Source of the DNA: JBBIRG01 sp964410965
Lineage (GTDB): Bacteria; CLD3; SB21; JBBIRG01
Assembly (NCBI GenBank): GCA_964410965.1
Contig: CAYPIY010000004.1
Location: 1-64,000, forward strand
Direction: 5' to 3'
DNA: 64,000 nucleotides
The position numbers were made by a program, and so were the translations under genes. This document shows positions 36,677-45,468 of this stretch, piece after piece; position 1 is the stretch's first letter; each line of letters begins with the position of its first letter. The notes below the pieces were generated by a model, which had not been told where the DNA came from, made no database searches, and saw only the letters and a program-made list of their open reading frames with translations.

Positions 36677-36806
36677 TCAAGGATTGGGTCCAGACAACTT
36701 GATCCTTGACTCCCAAGACCAATTTCTGTGGAACGGGTTAGAACCGCTTCACGGGGTTGGTCTTCTTTTTGACAATATCCGGGCGCATAGCCATCACCCC
36801 CTTTGG
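36677..36806 (-). repeat. 130-bp leader repeat, copy 1 (upstream of the 318-aa gene)
   Basis: It matches 38348-38477 over 130 bp with a single difference (C at 36799, T at 38470). Read on the minus strand it contains an SD-like AAAGGGGG, a 16-codon micro-ORF (36788-36738) and two hairpins: AAGACCAA/TTGGTCTT, and a 12-bp GGAGTCAAGGAT/ATCCTTGACTCC stem that extends slightly outside the repeat. It lies 59 bp before the start of the 318-aa gene. Confidence 0.9.
36738..36788 (-). CDS. Micro-ORF in leader repeat, copy 1 (16 codons, basic peptide)
   Basis: It would encode MRPDIVKKKTNPVKRF, or 18 residues if the in-frame ATG six bases upstream is used. The SD is weaker than in copy 2 because of the single base difference (AAAGGGGG instead of AAAGGAGG). 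The peptide is strongly basic. Whether it is translated is unknown; conservation between the two copies could just reflect recent duplication. Confidence 0.3.
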   Translation of the reverse strand: MRPDIVKKKTNPVKRF

Positions 36807-36867
36807 AAGTCGTTTTGGTTAACGGTTATTAGCATTTTTTCTGAATTTGGAAATAATTGCTCATTGC

Positions 36868-37010
36868 TTGCCCCGAGTGTAGCGACTTGCACTGAGTAGT
36901 TCGCCATAGGCGGACGTATCGAAGTGAGCGGAATCGAGGGGTTCATTGCCTGCCCTGAGTAAGCGCCTGTACTGAGTTTATCGAAGTAGAGCGCATCGAA
37001 GGGCTCATTG
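36868..37010. repeat. Two divergent REP-like units
   Basis: The units start at TTGCTTGCCCCGAG and TTGCCTGCCCTGAG and both end in a TCGA(A/G)GGG...TCATTG pattern; each can fold back on itself (GCCCT / AGGGC). They resemble the widely dispersed CCTGAGC...CGAAGGGC repeats of environmental FCB genomes. They fill most of the non-coding stretch between leader copy 1 and the Fic gene; I see no gene in 36807-37181. Confidence 0.6.
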
Positions 37011-37158
37011 TTAATTGTTCATCATTCAATCGCAATTTTATCAATTTCTTTCATAATCCTTTCCGTTTTGGCCAGGGCAAAGATGATTTTCTTTTTTCAG
37101 GTCATACGCCCGGGGTTTGATACCCGTGCCGTCATTTACTCCTCGCGTTTGTTATAAA

Positions 37159-37204
37159 TCATGTCGTAAGCTTGTCGCAAGTCATGTCGCAAGTTTGTCG
37201 CGAG
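37159..37204. repeat. 23-bp tandem duplication at the 3' end of the Fic gene
   Basis: TCATGTCG(T/C)AAG(C/T)TTGTCGC(A/G)AG occurs twice head to tail (37159-37181 and 37182-37204). The boundary falls exactly on the stop codon of the Fic gene. Confidence 0.7.
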
Positions 37205-38261
37205 TTGAACCGGCCTCCCTGAGCCGGTAAACAAGTTTATTCGTCGCGCCAAAAGTTTTCAATATTTTTTTGTCCACCATCATCCGCAGATCCCTTTGCA
37301 GAGACCGGCGGTTGGTATCGGGACAGAGCGACTGGTATTCCTGAATATTCAGCCCGCCGTTTTCGAGAATAAACGCCAGCGCCTTCGTCTGCCGGTCTGT
37401 CAGCTTATATTTATCCGCCAGCACATCGCGGCGGATGACCCGTTCTCCCCGGAGCCGCACTTCGGCGAGTTGTTCGGCCAGTCCTTCTATGAAAAACTCA
37501 ATCCATCCGGTCATATCCATGCCGCTATCGCGGACGCCCTGCAGGGCCCCGTAAAACGCGGGACGGTTGCGGTCGTAGTATTCGCTCAGCGTGAAGAGGC
37601 GTTTGAAATCATATCCGGCGCGGTACAGGCAGAGCGTTGACAGCAGGCGCGACACGCGTCCGTTCCCGTCTAAGAACGGGTGGATGTGAACCAATTGAAA
37701 CTGGGCGATCCCGCTGACGAGCGCCGGATGGATATCCTGCGGATGATTCAGCCAGTCCGTCAGTTGAGCCATCAGGACAGGGACGTCGTGGGCCGGCGGA
37801 GGCGTATAGATCACTTGCCCGGTTTGGGAATTGACCACGTAATTCTGTATCTTCCTGTATGCGCCCGGGGCCGCCGTATTGCCGCGTACGCCTTCCACCA
37901 AATGTTTATGAATTTCACGGATCAGTCCTTCGGTGACGGGGCCTTTCGTTTGCAGGTAGGACGATACCAGTTCGAACGCCGAACGGTAATTGAGCAGTTC
38001 CCGCGCGTCATCGGGGTCGGCGCCGGGGACTGTTTTGCCTTCGAGCAAGCGTTCGGCTTGCGGGAGCGTCAGGCGGGTGCCTTCGATGTGTGTGGTATGA
38101 TGCGCTTCCAGCATCAGCGCGCGTTTTTCCATCCCGAGAAGCCAATCCTCGGAAAGGGCGGCCGCTTCCAGGAAACCGCGCGCCCGTTCGATGCGCGTCA
38201 GGCCGCCGGTGATCCTGTTCGTGATCGTAAAACGCGGACGGAATGTTTCCCGCGGCTTCAT
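37182..38261 (-). CDS. Fic family protein (predicted AMP transferase)
   Basis: 359 residues. The Fic motif HPFLDGNGR is at 194-202, so it has the catalytic His and the phosphate-binding loop. An N-terminal inhibitory helix motif (T56-x-x-x-E60-G61 in HHTTHIEGTRL) marks it as a class II Fic protein that is auto-inhibited. The C-terminus has a winged-helix-like part (LNIQEYQSLCPDTNRRSLQR). Fic enzymes transfer AMP, or other phosphate-containing groups, to Ser, Thr or Tyr of target proteins; chromosomal class II members often act as regulators or toxin-like modules. AGGAG precedes the ATG. Leader repeat copy 2 lies 87 bp upstream, and a 23-bp tandem duplication marks the 3' end. Confidence 0.94.
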   Translation of the reverse strand: MKPRETFRPRFTITNRITGGLTRIERARGFLEAAALSEDWLLGMEKRALMLEAHHTTHIEGTRLTLPQAERLLEGKTVPGADPDDARELLNYRSAFELVSSYLQTKGPVTEGLIREIHKHLVEGVRGNTAAPGAYRKIQNYVVNSQTGQVIYTPPPAHDVPVLMAQLTDWLNHPQDIHPALVSGIAQFQLVHIHPFLDGNGRVSRLLSTLCLYRAGYDFKRLFTLSEYYDRNRPAFYGALQGVRDSGMDMTGWIEFFIEGLAEQLAEVRLRGERVIRRDVLADKYKLTDRQTKALAFILENGGLNIQEYQSLCPDTNRRSLQRDLRMMVDKKILKTFGATNKLVYRLREAGSTRDKLAT

Positions 38262-38347
38262 TGCGCGGCGCTCCTGATCGATGTTTTATTCATAAACTTC
38301 TCCCGTGGAATGCGTTTTTTGAAGAGCCGGTTCAATTTCAGTACGGA

Positions 38348-38477
38348 TCAAGGATTGGGTCCAGACAACTTGATCCTTGACTCCCAAGACCAATTTCTGT
38401 GGAACGGGTTAGAACCGCTTCACGGGGTTGGTCTTCTTTTTGACAATATCCGGGCGCATAGCCATCACCTCCTTTGG
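38348..38477 (-). repeat. 130-bp leader repeat, copy 2 (upstream of the Fic gene)
   Basis: Partner of 36677-36806 (129 of 130 bases identical). On the minus strand it begins with a perfect anti-SD match AAAGGAGGTGAT and holds the same micro-ORF and hairpins. A possible -10 (TACAAT) lies just upstream in the A+T-rich stretch toward the methylase gene. Confidence 0.9.
38409..38459 (-). CDS. Micro-ORF in leader repeat, copy 2 (16 codons, basic peptide)
   Basis: The sequence encoded is MRPDIVKKKTNPVKRF. It has the best Shine-Dalgarno in the window: AAAGGAGGTGAT, with GGAGG 8 nt before the ATG. It ends in TAA and is followed by the hairpins and, about 150 bp later, by the Fic start. It could be a leader peptide that controls the downstream gene. 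Equally, the plus strand reads ATCACCTCCTTT, identical to the usual 3' tail of 16S rRNA. Confidence 0.4.
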   Translation of the reverse strand: MRPDIVKKKTNPVKRF

Positions 38478-38541
38478 GGGTATTGTATTACAATTTGGTT
38501 TAAAGAATAATAAATATTGGAAATAAATTATATACATAATT

Positions 38542-40470
38542 TTATAGTATTATTATGGACTCATCTCCAGCGATGTTTCTTATTTTCATTCGAAGCGGTT
38601 TTTGTGAAGAAGTGATTTTTGCATCCCAGAAATTTTTTGTTTTTTCTCCGTTAAATATGACATAGCCTTTTTTGTCGATTTTAATTTCGACGTCACTTTT
38701 CCAGATACCATCTTTATTTGTACAGTCAAGACTGATGAGTTCTATCAGTTCAAGACCTTGTTTGCTGATGGTTATGGGAACAAAAATCTTTTTGCCATTT
38801 CCGTTTCCATTGCCATAGTTGTTTTCTTCTTCTCCGTTATCGCCGTTTTCTTCCGTTATGCTTGTCTGTGAACCATTTAAAGACTTTTTCTGATTGTACT
38901 CATTTATTTTTTGGATTAAACGGTCGCTTTTAAATGATTTGATCTCGATTTCAAAAGCTTTTTTTGTTTCTTTCATTTTATAAATCACTTCATCATTGAT
39001 GACCACATCATCAAGAATTGCTTTGAGGTCACGGAGCTCGATTTCAATCCCCGTAACATTATTCTCAGCAATAAATTTTTTAATATCTGATTCGTTCTCA
39101 ATATCCACATAATAGACTATTACTTTTTTAGTGCCATCCGGTAAGTCGGGCATGGCTTCATTAATAACCCGATTAATAAGAGGCCTATCTAATAATTTGG
39201 TACTATGATCGAGTAAATTTGGAATGTAAACGGGTATTGAACCGAGCTTGCTATCGTTTATAGAGCCTTCCCAGAAGCTGTCGAGAGCGTCTTCATTTTT
39301 CATCCCGATTATTAAACTTTTCAATTTATCCATCGTTTGAACCGGATTGCGGAAGAGTGAGACTCCATCTTTTACATCATAAATCGTAAAATTCGCGCCA
39401 GCGGATATTAAACGGTCACGTGTGGTTTGAATGCTGTTCAGACCTACATCAACATGTATGAATTTACGATTAAGATCATGAGACACTTTTGCTGTGACGC
39501 CGGAACCACCAAAGAAATCGGCTATTACCATTCCCTCATTTGAAGAAGCACATAGAATTCTTCTCAGAATGGCTTCGGGTTTTTGAGTGGCATAATCTTG
39601 AATTTCGGGTGAATTTACAATAGTCTGAAAACTTGCTATATCATCCCAAACATCTGATAAAGGAACACCCTTAGTATTGTCAAGATATATAACTTTATCT
39701 TTTGTTATTGATTTGAATTTTCTTCCATTTTCATCTACTGAAAATCGCTTTAATTGAGCGTCATTATAAGGCAAGTATTGTTTATTAAAAATAACATCTT
39801 CACATTTAGAATAATAATAAATTGTATCATGACCACGAACAAAATTATTTACTAAACTTTTGTAGCCTGATACACCGCTTAAACTCCAAATAATTTCTCT
39901 CTGAAAATTATCCTCCCCAAATATTTCATCTAATAATATTTTAACATAATGACCAATATGCCAATCAAGATGCACATAAATACTTGCAGTATCGCTCATG
40001 ATTGATTTAATAGCCTGTAAATTTTCATACATCCAATTAAGATAATCTTCTTTATTCCAAATATCACCGTACATTTTTTCTTCAAAAGATCTTAGTTCGT
40101 CTAAATCTAATGCTTCTTCTGCCTTGGCCAATTCTTCGGCGGCTTTTGGATTCCTTCGTAAAAATATTTTCTTTGCATAATCGGCTCCGCTTGCAAACGG
40201 CGGATCGGTATAGACCAAATCTACCTTAATTCCTTGATCTTTCAAAAATGCACATGCCGATAGACATTCTCCGCGAATGAGCATGTTATTGTTCTCTGCG
40301 CCGACTGTTTCAATTTTTTCAAGTTCATAATAAGGCATACCGCGTTTTATACGCTCGTATACAAGACCATTATCGCGATAACGCAAAACCCTTCGAGTAC
40401 GGGTAATGTTGTTTAATATTGCCTGCCCTTCAACGGTATCCGGCAGATATGGAATATATTTAACAGGCAT
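38542..40470 (-). CDS. Type III-like DNA methyltransferase (Mod subunit, beta class)
   Basis: 642 residues. The amino-methyltransferase motif IV is DLVYTDPPFASGADYAKKIF (TDPPF at 88-92). The SAM-binding motif I is in the C-terminal half (VIADFFGGSGVTAKVSHDLN). This order, IV before I, is that of beta-class N6-adenine or N4-cytosine methylases such as the Mod subunit of type III systems. The region between is the likely target-recognition domain. The C-terminal ~200 residues are lysine-rich with a GNGNGNGKK linker. AGGAG precedes the ATG, 3 bp after the stop of the helicase gene, so the two are one operon. The recognition sequence cannot be predicted. Confidence 0.92.
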   Translation of the reverse strand: MPVKYIPYLPDTVEGQAILNNITRTRRVLRYRDNGLVYERIKRGMPYYELEKIETVGAENNNMLIRGECLSACAFLKDQGIKVDLVYTDPPFASGADYAKKIFLRRNPKAAEELAKAEEALDLDELRSFEEKMYGDIWNKEDYLNWMYENLQAIKSIMSDTASIYVHLDWHIGHYVKILLDEIFGEDNFQREIIWSLSGVSGYKSLVNNFVRGHDTIYYYSKCEDVIFNKQYLPYNDAQLKRFSVDENGRKFKSITKDKVIYLDNTKGVPLSDVWDDIASFQTIVNSPEIQDYATQKPEAILRRILCASSNEGMVIADFFGGSGVTAKVSHDLNRKFIHVDVGLNSIQTTRDRLISAGANFTIYDVKDGVSLFRNPVQTMDKLKSLIIGMKNEDALDSFWEGSINDSKLGSIPVYIPNLLDHSTKLLDRPLINRVINEAMPDLPDGTKKVIVYYVDIENESDIKKFIAENNVTGIEIELRDLKAILDDVVINDEVIYKMKETKKAFEIEIKSFKSDRLIQKINEYNQKKSLNGSQTSITEENGDNGEEENNYGNGNGNGKKIFVPITISKQGLELIELISLDCTNKDGIWKSDVEIKIDKKGYVIFNGEKTKNFWDAKITSSQKPLRMKIRNIAGDESIIIL

Positions 40471-40473
40471 GTA

Positions 40474-43392
40474 TTAATTCTCCTTAAAAAAAGTATCGAT
40501 CTTAGATTTGAATATACCAAGATTTTCGTCCATCGAATTGCTATCCGGCAGATAAAGGTATTCAAATCGATTATAACCAAATTTTTCATTATTGATTTTA
40601 AGAAATTCTGATTCCATAAATTTCCGTTTAGCTAGAAATTTTAGTTGATCTTCGTAACCTGAACCTTTCGTTTCGATTATCAGAATTTTATGGATAGACA
40701 AATCCTTGCGTTTAATAACTAGGAAATCGGGTGTATATTTTCCGACTTTATGCCAGGTATTTTGTACTTCTTTATAACAAATAATTCTAAATTCTGTCAT
40801 ACTTCTGTCGCCGTTGTAATATACTTCCAAGCCTGAATCTATAAAAGAGGAAAAACTTATTAATTCATCCAGGAATTTAAGCTCAAACAAACTCTGATAA
40901 AAATTATAGGGCAGATAATGAAATGTTTTGTTTTTGGATATCACGGCTTTCGAAAAGGATTTTGAAGCGGGGACGTTAAAACCAGCCATTGAAAATAAAT
41001 CCGGATTGGGCTGAGAAGCGATAAAATCATTCAGTTTTTTCTGCGCTTCTTCCACTTCTTTTTGCAATGTCGCTATATCTTTTCCGGTTTTATCTGCTAA
41101 CAGAATTTCTTTTGTATCGTCAACAGACGGATAAAGTTTGTTGTGACCTTCGATAGGATTAAGGTTATCAATCACCAAAAGACTTGCGTTTTTTGGAATA
41201 ATTTCTGTTTTGGATGAAAGATCACGATGACGGTGAAATGCAATGCGGATGCGGGTTTTTATCTCATCTAATCGAAAAAGGTTATTGTAGAACAGATGGT
41301 TATTTTTTGTAAATGTAATAGCTTTAAAAATTACAGAAAGGGATTCTTCATATTTGTATAAATCATTTGAAAAAAGAGTTCCCATACTCTCACGGGCTAT
41401 ATTGAAAATCCACATATCAAAATCGGCTTCATCGCCCTGTATGGTTTCAATAAGGGCTTTTGTTTGTAAATCTTTTGGTGATAAACCCCGCTCCACAACC
41501 ATAGCTATGTCAAAATGATTTTTTACATCAATATTAGAAATTGATTGATCCGGATTCGCTTCTGTTTCAGTAATAATCGTTTCATATTCCACGTTGAGCT
41601 GATAAAAATCTATTTTAGGTAATTTAAGATATTCCATGCGGGAGAATCGCTCAACCATAGCCGGCGATCCGTCTTTACCAAGATTGGTTAATTCCTGAAT
41701 ACTGGTGTGCTGTTCATCTTTAAGCTGTTTATCGAGTGTTTTAGCGTTGTCCTCATTAAGCCATATCAGGGCTGTTTCATTTTTACCTTTATCTACTTGT
41801 CTTAAACAACGGCAAGAAGTCTGCAAAACCATGTTGGTAGGACAATCGCCTTTTTGAGAAAGAATAACGCTTGTAAGACTCCGGCAATCCCATCCCTCTT
41901 TACCTATCTGCACTAAAAGGATAATTTTTTTCTTAGATATTGATGTATCAAGAGAATTGAATTCTGTCTCAGCTTCTTTAGTGATTTTATAATATTTATT
42001 TCCTTTATGATATTTTAATATTTCTTCGGGTCTGATTTTCATTTTTCCAATGAGATGAGGATAGATTTCCGCTTCAAGGCGTTCAATAGTACCGCAATAA
42101 ACGGCAATTTTCGCAATACTTCCATTTGAGTAAACCGTATTACCGTAATTTTTTAGAAAATCATTTATCCCTTTTTCAATAATTTGTATTGAATCTAAAC
42201 CGCTGGTTTGTTCAACACGCGGCTTTTTTAAGAACTTTTTTACAGCCGTTGTTAAGGGATAATAAAATACCGTATTGGTGATTTGCGTGAAACTTAATCG
42301 CAGTTCATCCGATACTTTTATCGTTTCACCGGAACCAAGATAAGGCGTGCCTGAAAAGCCTAACACTGAATTGATTGTACCGCCTTTACTCCATTTATTG
42401 ACGACTTGTCTGAGTTTTATATCATTCGTAGCGGCGTGATGGACTTCATCAATATGAATCTGCAGATTGGGTATTTTACCGATTATGTTACGTAATTCAT
42501 TTGCCAGTCGATCTCTATCATCATCATTATGCTCAAAAAGTTCTCCCTGTGCGGTAAGGTCAAGCCTATCAAGAATAACTTTTTCAGCATTAACTACCAT
42601 AACAAGACCCATAAGGGAATCATAAGGTTGATAACCGGATATTTTCTGCGCATTCGGATTACGGGCTTTATTACTTTTTTTTGCGGATTTCGGCTGATCT
42701 AAAACTTCAAATTTAATCATTCGTTTAATGTTACTTGCCGCCGGTTCCGGCAATATCCATGAGGGATCAAACCGTTCAATCGTTTTTAAGCTCGGAACGA
42801 TAGAGCTTTTTAAACCGGAAGGAACTAAAATCAAAAAGTTATGAGCAAATTTTGTGTTTTCAGGTTCATTCAGAGCAAAATACAAATCTAAATATATTAT
42901 CGCAGCCATTAAGAACGTTTTACCGGCTCCCATCGGAAGGCTGAACAGGTAATCAGGATATTCAACATTATAAAATAATTTTTTGCTGAACGCATGATAA
43001 TCAACGGATAAAGTATTTTGTATTAAATATTTCTCTAAATCAGGAAACAAGGTCTTCTGATTATTCTTTACATTTCCATTATTTATAATAGGTGTCCGGG
43101 AAAGTTCAAATAATGATTTTGCCGCTATGTCGTTTTCAAATACTGTCCGAGCATTTTGATTAATATTTAAAGCTGATAAATCTTCACTATGGCCAAATAA
43201 GCCTTCACAAAATAAATTTGAAAGCGGTTTGTTTTCTCCCTCGATTTTTAAATATAAATAAACCAGCAGAGCCTGAATCTGAGCTTCACGAAGATTACCA
43301 TTTTTATAAATATAATCAAAAAGCGGCTTAACGGTGCAACGATCAGATGTGATCCATTGATGGACTTTGTTGTGTATGAGGGTGTGGAGCAT
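40474..43392 (-). CDS. Type III-like restriction endonuclease / helicase (Res subunit)
   Basis: 972 residues. Superfamily 2 helicase motifs: Walker A MGAGKT (154-159) in YLFSLPMGAGKTFLMAAIIY, motif II IHIDEVHHAA, motif III VLGFSGTPYLG and motif VI LQTSCRCLRQVDKG. The C-terminal nuclease has the PD-(D/E)xK pattern YTPDFLVI...ILIIETKG. ATP-driven translocation followed by cleavage away from the recognition site is the known behaviour of type III Res subunits, which act with Mod. Here res precedes mod, whereas mod-res is the common order. The gene is complete with no frameshift, so the system is probably active. The upstream 43393-43528 gap is A+T-rich without a gene. Confidence 0.92.
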   Translation of the reverse strand: MLHTLIHNKVHQWITSDRCTVKPLFDYIYKNGNLREAQIQALLVYLYLKIEGENKPLSNLFCEGLFGHSEDLSALNINQNARTVFENDIAAKSLFELSRTPIINNGNVKNNQKTLFPDLEKYLIQNTLSVDYHAFSKKLFYNVEYPDYLFSLPMGAGKTFLMAAIIYLDLYFALNEPENTKFAHNFLILVPSGLKSSIVPSLKTIERFDPSWILPEPAASNIKRMIKFEVLDQPKSAKKSNKARNPNAQKISGYQPYDSLMGLVMVVNAEKVILDRLDLTAQGELFEHNDDDRDRLANELRNIIGKIPNLQIHIDEVHHAATNDIKLRQVVNKWSKGGTINSVLGFSGTPYLGSGETIKVSDELRLSFTQITNTVFYYPLTTAVKKFLKKPRVEQTSGLDSIQIIEKGINDFLKNYGNTVYSNGSIAKIAVYCGTIERLEAEIYPHLIGKMKIRPEEILKYHKGNKYYKITKEAETEFNSLDTSISKKKIILLVQIGKEGWDCRSLTSVILSQKGDCPTNMVLQTSCRCLRQVDKGKNETALIWLNEDNAKTLDKQLKDEQHTSIQELTNLGKDGSPAMVERFSRMEYLKLPKIDFYQLNVEYETIITETEANPDQSISNIDVKNHFDIAMVVERGLSPKDLQTKALIETIQGDEADFDMWIFNIARESMGTLFSNDLYKYEESLSVIFKAITFTKNNHLFYNNLFRLDEIKTRIRIAFHRHRDLSSKTEIIPKNASLLVIDNLNPIEGHNKLYPSVDDTKEILLADKTGKDIATLQKEVEEAQKKLNDFIASQPNPDLFSMAGFNVPASKSFSKAVISKNKTFHYLPYNFYQSLFELKFLDELISFSSFIDSGLEVYYNGDRSMTEFRIICYKEVQNTWHKVGKYTPDFLVIKRKDLSIHKILIIETKGSGYEDQLKFLAKRKFMESEFLKINNEKFGYNRFEYLYLPDSNSMDENLGIFKSKIDTFFKEN

Positions 43393-43513
43393 TTTTATTA
43401 TTTAATAATTTTTCTGAATCTATGTAAATGATAGATTAATATCAAACTTTAATGGTTTAAATTATGGTAATATTTGATAAAAACATAATAATAATTAATA
43501 GGAGAGATATATT

Positions 43514-43530
43514 TCAAAATTTGAGAATTT
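43514..43530. repeat. 17-bp direct repeat, left copy, flanking the Mom-like cassette
   Basis: TCAAAATTTGAGAATTT, identical to 45469-45485. This copy overlaps the stop codon of the Mom-like gene by two bases. Confidence 0.7.
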
Positions 43531-44227
43531 AAGTTTTATAAATATTATCATTATTGTATGGGAAAATTTCTTTCATACTACCAATTGCTAATAAATCCCG
43601 TTTCGGATAATCTTTAATAAAAGGTATAAAATCATTATATATTTTTACTTTTAGAAATTTATTAGTATTTATAAATAAATATCTGTGCTTAGGTTTTAGT
43701 GGCTCCTTTTTTATTCTAAATATATTTTTTTTTAATAAATTCATATCTCTTGTACCAAATCTTTTTCTTATTATCCAACCAGAATATTTTTTCCCATTAA
43801 TCCAATAATTTGATTGTCCTTTAGGATTTGTTAGCCCTAAATATAAGGCGTTTGTAGCCTGATAAATTGTTCCAATTTCATTATAAAAAGTATCTGAATA
43901 TGCAATTACTAATGAATCACCTCTTTGTTTTCTGATTTCATATAAACTTTTTGATACTGTTTGACTTGGTATATTATTGAATGAGTTAGTTTTTGTAGCA
44001 CCTCTACATAATTGATATATTTTAATACCATATTTAGAAGCAATTTCTCCTATAAAACCTCTTTTTGATGAAAAACAAGGAATACCATAAGATACAATTG
44101 ATAATAAAACTTCATTAAACAACAATCCAAAATGCCAAACACCAAGACCACAATTACCAAGATGTTCATATTGTGAATAGAATTTATTAGCTTCCACAGC
44201 AGAAATTTTTTTTAAATTAAAATTCAT
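43529..44227 (-). CDS. Mom-like GNAT-fold protein (putative DNA base modification)
   Basis: About 232 residues from the ATG at 44227. The order of motifs follows phage Mu Mom and related proteins: YEHLGNCGLGVWHFGLLFNE at 20-39, IKIYQLCRGATKTNSFNNIP (68-87; the family usually has an acidic-Leu-x-Arg motif here), SQTVSKSLYEIRKQRGDSL and VIAYSDTFYNEIGTIYQATN at 107-126, then NALYLG. Mom-like proteins share the acetyltransferase fold and convert adenine in DNA to an acetamido form that resists restriction. Family membership is inferred by eye. ATG overlaps the upstream stop as TAATG, so translation is coupled to the 378-aa membrane protein. It is very A+T-rich compared with the core genome and lies next to a type III restriction operon. 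Confidence 0.6.
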   Translation of the reverse strand: MNFNLKKISAVEANKFYSQYEHLGNCGLGVWHFGLLFNEVLLSIVSYGIPCFSSKRGFIGEIASKYGIKIYQLCRGATKTNSFNNIPSQTVSKSLYEIRKQRGDSLVIAYSDTFYNEIGTIYQATNALYLGLTNPKGQSNYWINGKKYSGWIIRKRFGTRDMNLLKKNIFRIKKEPLKPKHRYLFINTNKFLKVKIYNDFIPFIKDYPKRDLLAIGSMKEIFPYNNDNIYKT

Positions 44228-45363
44228 TAAATGAATTTTTTTCCAATGAGTTTGAATAAACAAAATAATGTGAATGCTTGTAAAAGGCCCACTAATACCT
44301 TATCCCATAAAGATAACAATACAGTTTTTAAAGTGAAAGGAGAAATTGATGTTAAATCTGTACCAATATACGCACTACATAAACTAAATAATACCAATAA
44401 TAGAAATATTTTTACCCAAAATGTCTTTTGTTCTTTAATTGAAAATAATAACTCAGCTTTTGGCCCAATTAAATCATGATCTTTTTGATTTGATTTAAAA
44501 GTTAATGATATCTTATCTGTAAAATCCTCTAAATATCTTTTAGTCGATATTTGAATATTCAAATTATTTGAAAATGTGTTTATATTTTCAATATTTGAAC
44601 CTAATAATTTTATATTATCTCCTGTCTCAATTTCAATAACTCCAGTGTTTGACGTATTGTGCTGTTGTGCGGGATATCTATATGTTAGTTGAAGATTATG
44701 AAAAATTCCTTTCGTGAGATTAAAATATTTTTTTCCATTAATAAAAGAACTATCCGCTTTTTTATTTTTTTCATTTAAAATTTCACATCTAATAAATAAA
44801 TGCTCTTCTATTTGATTAGAAGAATTTTGTTTATCATGTTTAAATGCCTCACATTTACTAATACTATCAACACAATTTGTCCATGCCTCATCATTTTTAT
44901 AATAATTTTCACTTAAAGAAAATATATTATCATGAATAACCGCATAATAACCATCATTTGGTTCTATTGGATTATTATTAGTTAATTTTGGTATATTATG
45001 TTGTTTCAAGTCACAAATGACTTTTTCATTAAAAATTTTGATATCCCTTGGATAAATGAAATCTTCTAAAATAATTTTAAAATAAAGATAATCATCTTTT
45101 TCGTATGTACTTTCAAACTTCCCTGATCTAATTGGATGATATATATAACCGTTATTTCCAAATCTATCTATAAAAATTATTGTGACTAATTCTCCTTTAT
45201 CTATTTTTCTTATTTTATCGTGTAAGCTTGATGAAATATTTATACTGGTTGTACCCTTATGTCTATATCTATATTCATTTAGACTACCACTAGGTAAAAA
45301 AAGGGTATTTAAAACATTTCTAATATAGAGAGAACGATATCCTGAATTAAATAGATAAATCAT
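44227..45363 (-). CDS. Hypothetical protein with C-terminal double membrane helix, coupled to the Mom-like gene
   Basis: 378 residues, not a family I recognise. The N-terminal ~300 residues are soluble and beta-rich, opening with MIYLFNSGYRSLYIRNVLNT. The C-terminus has two hydrophobic helices (FWVKIFLLLVLFSLCSAYIG and VLVGLLQAFTLFCLFKLIG). The helices would anchor the large domain at the inner membrane, with the N-terminal domain probably cytoplasmic because no signal peptide is present. Its stop overlaps the start of the Mom-like gene (TAATG), so the two are made together in a fixed ratio. It is A+T-rich. The upstream 45364-45546 gap contains the right 17-bp repeat and an attC-like half-site, but no other gene. 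Confidence 0.7.
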   Translation of the reverse strand: MIYLFNSGYRSLYIRNVLNTLFLPSGSLNEYRYRHKGTTSINISSSLHDKIRKIDKGELVTIIFIDRFGNNGYIYHPIRSGKFESTYEKDDYLYFKIILEDFIYPRDIKIFNEKVICDLKQHNIPKLTNNNPIEPNDGYYAVIHDNIFSLSENYYKNDEAWTNCVDSISKCEAFKHDKQNSSNQIEEHLFIRCEILNEKNKKADSSFINGKKYFNLTKGIFHNLQLTYRYPAQQHNTSNTGVIEIETGDNIKLLGSNIENINTFSNNLNIQISTKRYLEDFTDKISLTFKSNQKDHDLIGPKAELLFSIKEQKTFWVKIFLLLVLFSLCSAYIGTDLTSISPFTLKTVLLSLWDKVLVGLLQAFTLFCLFKLIGKKFI

Positions 45364-45468
45364 TTTGCACCATAAATGTTAAATATTTAATAAGTTATTC
45401 ATTTTAATATTTATTTTATGTAGTTCTTTTATAAAGACAATTTACATTTAAAATAATAACATTTTTTC

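Noticed and set aside
37680..38510. 276-codon plus-strand frame opposite the Fic gene
   Set aside because: Antisense to a certain Fic gene; runs into the leader repeat, where it is open by chance.
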